Notes under the pieces: model-generated
What the model saw: the letters and a program-made list of their open reading frames with translations, nothing else
The model's database searches: none
What the model was told of the DNA's origin: nothing
Made by a program: the position numbers and the translations under genes
Origin: Prevotellaceae bacterium UBA2738
GTDB taxonomy: Bacteria; Bacteroidota; Bacteroidia; Bacteroidales; Bacteroidaceae
Length of the DNA stretch: 52,385 nt
Assembly: GCA_002353585.1 (NCBI GenBank)
Contig: DEJW01000003.1
Location: 1-52,385 of the forward strand
Direction of reading: 5' to 3'
In this document: positions 50,884 through 52,385 of the stretch, piece after piece
How the letters are laid out: each line of letters starts with the position of its first letter
How positions within the stretch are numbered: position 1 is the first letter of the stretch

Positions 50884-51576
50884 TTAGTCTTTCTCTGGTT
50901 TTTGCTTAGTCTTGAAACTCTCCATGTAGATATCAAAAATCAGAGTGCTATAAGCTTGTATATTGCCGTTGGCATTTGAGCCATAGCCTAAGCGATAAGG
51001 AATATATACTCGCCATCTGTCACCCACATGCATATATTGAAGGGCTGTACTGAATCCCTCAACCAAACTGCCTGGAGTGGTGCCCCACATCACAGCCTCT
51101 TCCTTGATGAGTTCGTTGCCAAACCACTTGGTGTCAAACTGATAGCCTACATCTATGTTATCAGGAGTGGCAACGGTGTTATACGTTTTGGAAGGAATCA
51201 TGTTGCCACGATAGGTGATATAGCAAGAGTCAGAAACCAAAGGACACATAAGACCATCGTTATTATTCTTGGTACCGTTGACAACCTCTTTATGAGCGTG
51301 GTAATCGCCATCCTCTTTCTGCTCCAACACGTTTACTATAATGTAGTTGCTGTGGTTGTCGGCATCATTCTTGGCGTAAGACATAATCTTATACCACTTC
51401 ACGTCTCCTGCTTCAATCTTCTCAGTAGCCTTCTTATATACTTCTTCGAAATAGGTATCGTTGCGAGTCTTCCAGTTGTAGTATTCTGCATTGGGGTCTT
51501 CGCCGTCGTCAGAAGAACATGCTGAGAATATGAATATTCCCATGCATAATGCTACTATAGTGCTTAGTTTTCTCAC
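50884..51576 (-). CDS. FKBP-type peptidyl-prolyl isomerase lipoprotein
   Basis: A lipoprotein signal MRKLSTIVALCMGIFIFSAC places Cys20 as the lipid anchor, followed by SSDDGEDP. The C-terminal 100 residues hold an FKBP-like fold (YITYRGNMIPSKTY; LVEGFSTALQYMHVGDRWRVYIPYRLGYG; LIFDIYMESF). It probably aids folding of outer-membrane or periplasmic proteins. It lies between glyS and parC, co-directional, with 32- and 38-bp gaps. Confidence 0.87.
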   Translation of the reverse strand: MRKLSTIVALCMGIFIFSACSSDDGEDPNAEYYNWKTRNDTYFEEVYKKATEKIEAGDVKWYKIMSYAKNDADNHSNYIIVNVLEQKEDGDYHAHKEVVNGTKNNNDGLMCPLVSDSCYITYRGNMIPSKTYNTVATPDNIDVGYQFDTKWFGNELIKEEAVMWGTTPGSLVEGFSTALQYMHVGDRWRVYIPYRLGYGSNANGNIQAYSTLIFDIYMESFKTKQKPEKD

Positions 51577-51608
51577 TTTGACAGTTGTTCTTTTGGGGGG
51601 AGGAATAA

Positions 51609-52385
51609 TTACTGCAGTTTCTTAAGGAGTGATGTGATGGAAACCTGATCCTCGATGATGCCACGGAGGTCGGCAATAGCAACACGACGCTGCTCCATGG
51701 TGTCACGATAACGCAGGGTTACGGTGTTGTCCTCAAGAGTCTGATGGTCAACAGTTACGCAGAAAGGAGTGCCTATAGCATCCTGACGACGATAACGCTT
51801 GCCTATCTGGTCTTTCTCCTCATACTTACAGTTGAAGTGGAACTTGAGGTCGTTCATTATCTCCATAGCCTTCTCAGGCAGTCCGTCCTTCTTGGTAAGA
51901 GGGAAGATAGCCAGCTTGACAGGAGCCAGGGCTGCAGGAAGATGCAGCACGGTACGAGTCTCGCCATTCTCGAGTTTCTCCTCCTCATAAGAGTGACACA
52001 TGACAGAGAGGAACATACGGTCAACACCGATAGATGTCTCGATAACGTATGGAGTATATGACTCGTTCATCTCTGGGTCGAAGTACTTGATAGACTTGCC
52101 AGAGAACTTCTCGTGCTGAGAAAGGTCGAAGTTGGTACGAGAATGAATACCCTCAACCTCCTTGAAACCGAATGGCATGTGGAACTCGATATCTGTTGCT
52201 GCATTAGCATAGTGAGCCAGCTTGTCGTGGTCGTGGAAACGATAGTTCTCAGCTCCGAAACCAAGGTTCTGGTGCCACTTCATACGAGTCTCTTTCCACT
52301 TGGCAAACCAGTCGAGCTCAGTGCCAGGCTTAATGAAGAACTGCATCTCCATCTGCTCAAACTCCCTCATACGGAAGATGAACTG
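51609..52385 (-). CDS. glyS: Glycyl-tRNA synthetase, C-terminal part (cut by window end)
   Basis: The gene enters from the right edge; about 259 codons are visible. The class II motif 2 region is FIFRMREFEQMEMQFFI (the Arg of fRxE), and motif 3 is TPYVIETSIGVDRMFLSVM. The anticodon-binding domain follows (LAPVKLAIFPLTKKDGLPEKAMEI) and ends VSITSLLKKLQ. This is the alpha2 (eukaryote/Thermus-like) type, usual in Bacteroidetes. Remaining N-terminus lies outside. Confidence 0.93.
   Translation of the reverse strand, partial: QFIFRMREFEQMEMQFFIKPGTELDWFAKWKETRMKWHQNLGFGAENYRFHDHDKLAHYANAATDIEFHMPFGFKEVEGIHSRTNFDLSQHEKFSGKSIKYFDPEMNESYTPYVIETSIGVDRMFLSVMCHSYEEEKLENGETRTVLHLPAALAPVKLAIFPLTKKDGLPEKAMEIMNDLKFHFNCKYEEKDQIGKRYRRQDAIGTPFCVTVDHQTLEDNTVTLRYRDTMEQRRVAIADLRGIIEDQVSITSLLKKLQ

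Overview
The window looks like the chromosome of a Bacteroidales bacterium, most likely a Prevotella-type gut or rumen species. The clues are several promoters of the Bacteroidetes form TTTG-N18..20-TAnnTTTG, the thrA-apgM-thrC order, a class III fructose-bisphosphatase, an IorAB/PaaK aryl-acid cluster, a Rho with a long charged N-terminal region, and a DUF3987/CHC2-primase/DUF4248/HU-like module typical of Bacteroidales islands. The species assignment is inference; no 16S gene is present.

Layout. 0-0.6 kb: a lone LytTR-domain regulator. 0.6-3.9 kb: histidine genes hisH-hisA-hisF-hisI-hisE, with hisI and hisE as separate genes, followed by an FtsE-type ATPase. 4.7-7.2 kb: lysC and lysA (lysine branch). 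7.2-12.4 kb: two glycosyltransferases, class III fbp, a small membrane protein and a GNAT acetyltransferase. 12.4-18.4 kb: truA, diverging from the threonine operon thrA-apgM-thrC; the apgM-type protein is the likely homoserine kinase. 18.45-18.85 kb: RNase P RNA. 18.9-22 kb: a YihY/BrkB membrane protein and rho. 22.2-32.8 kb: an aryl-acid/aryl-pyruvate cluster (iorA, iorB, two paaK-type ligases, ACT protein, porin, sodium/solute symporter, hotdog thioesterase, aminotransferase). Together these can interconvert aromatic amino acids, aryl-pyruvates, aryl-acetyl-CoA and free aryl-acetates.

32.8-43.4 kb is an accessory, defence-like island on an AT-richer background. It holds an HU-like gene, a roughly 390-bp highly self-complementary non-coding segment, DUF4248, a CHC2/Toprim primase-like gene, a DUF3987-type ATPase, an origin-like AT-rich segment inside nested inverted repeats, an array of GTAAGCA-type motifs, three overlapping genes of unknown function, a HaeIII-like restriction-modification pair, a broken PIN-type toxin locus and an orphan MNT nucleotidyltransferase. 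43.5-52.4 kb returns to core genes on the minus strand: xylB-xylA, mdh-nadD, and glyS (cut by the window end) - FKBP lipoprotein - parC.

A strong theme outside the genes is a composite repeat system: heptamer-period tracts (AATTGAY, TAGTTCA), a conserved roughly 23-bp core present five times, and arrays of a 10-mer CGTATCGTAG alternating with changing mini-hairpins. These fill most intergenic gaps, supply stop codons and C-terminal tails (IDN) to several proteins, separate hisI from hisE, and appear to be inserted in frame inside hisH and the primase gene.
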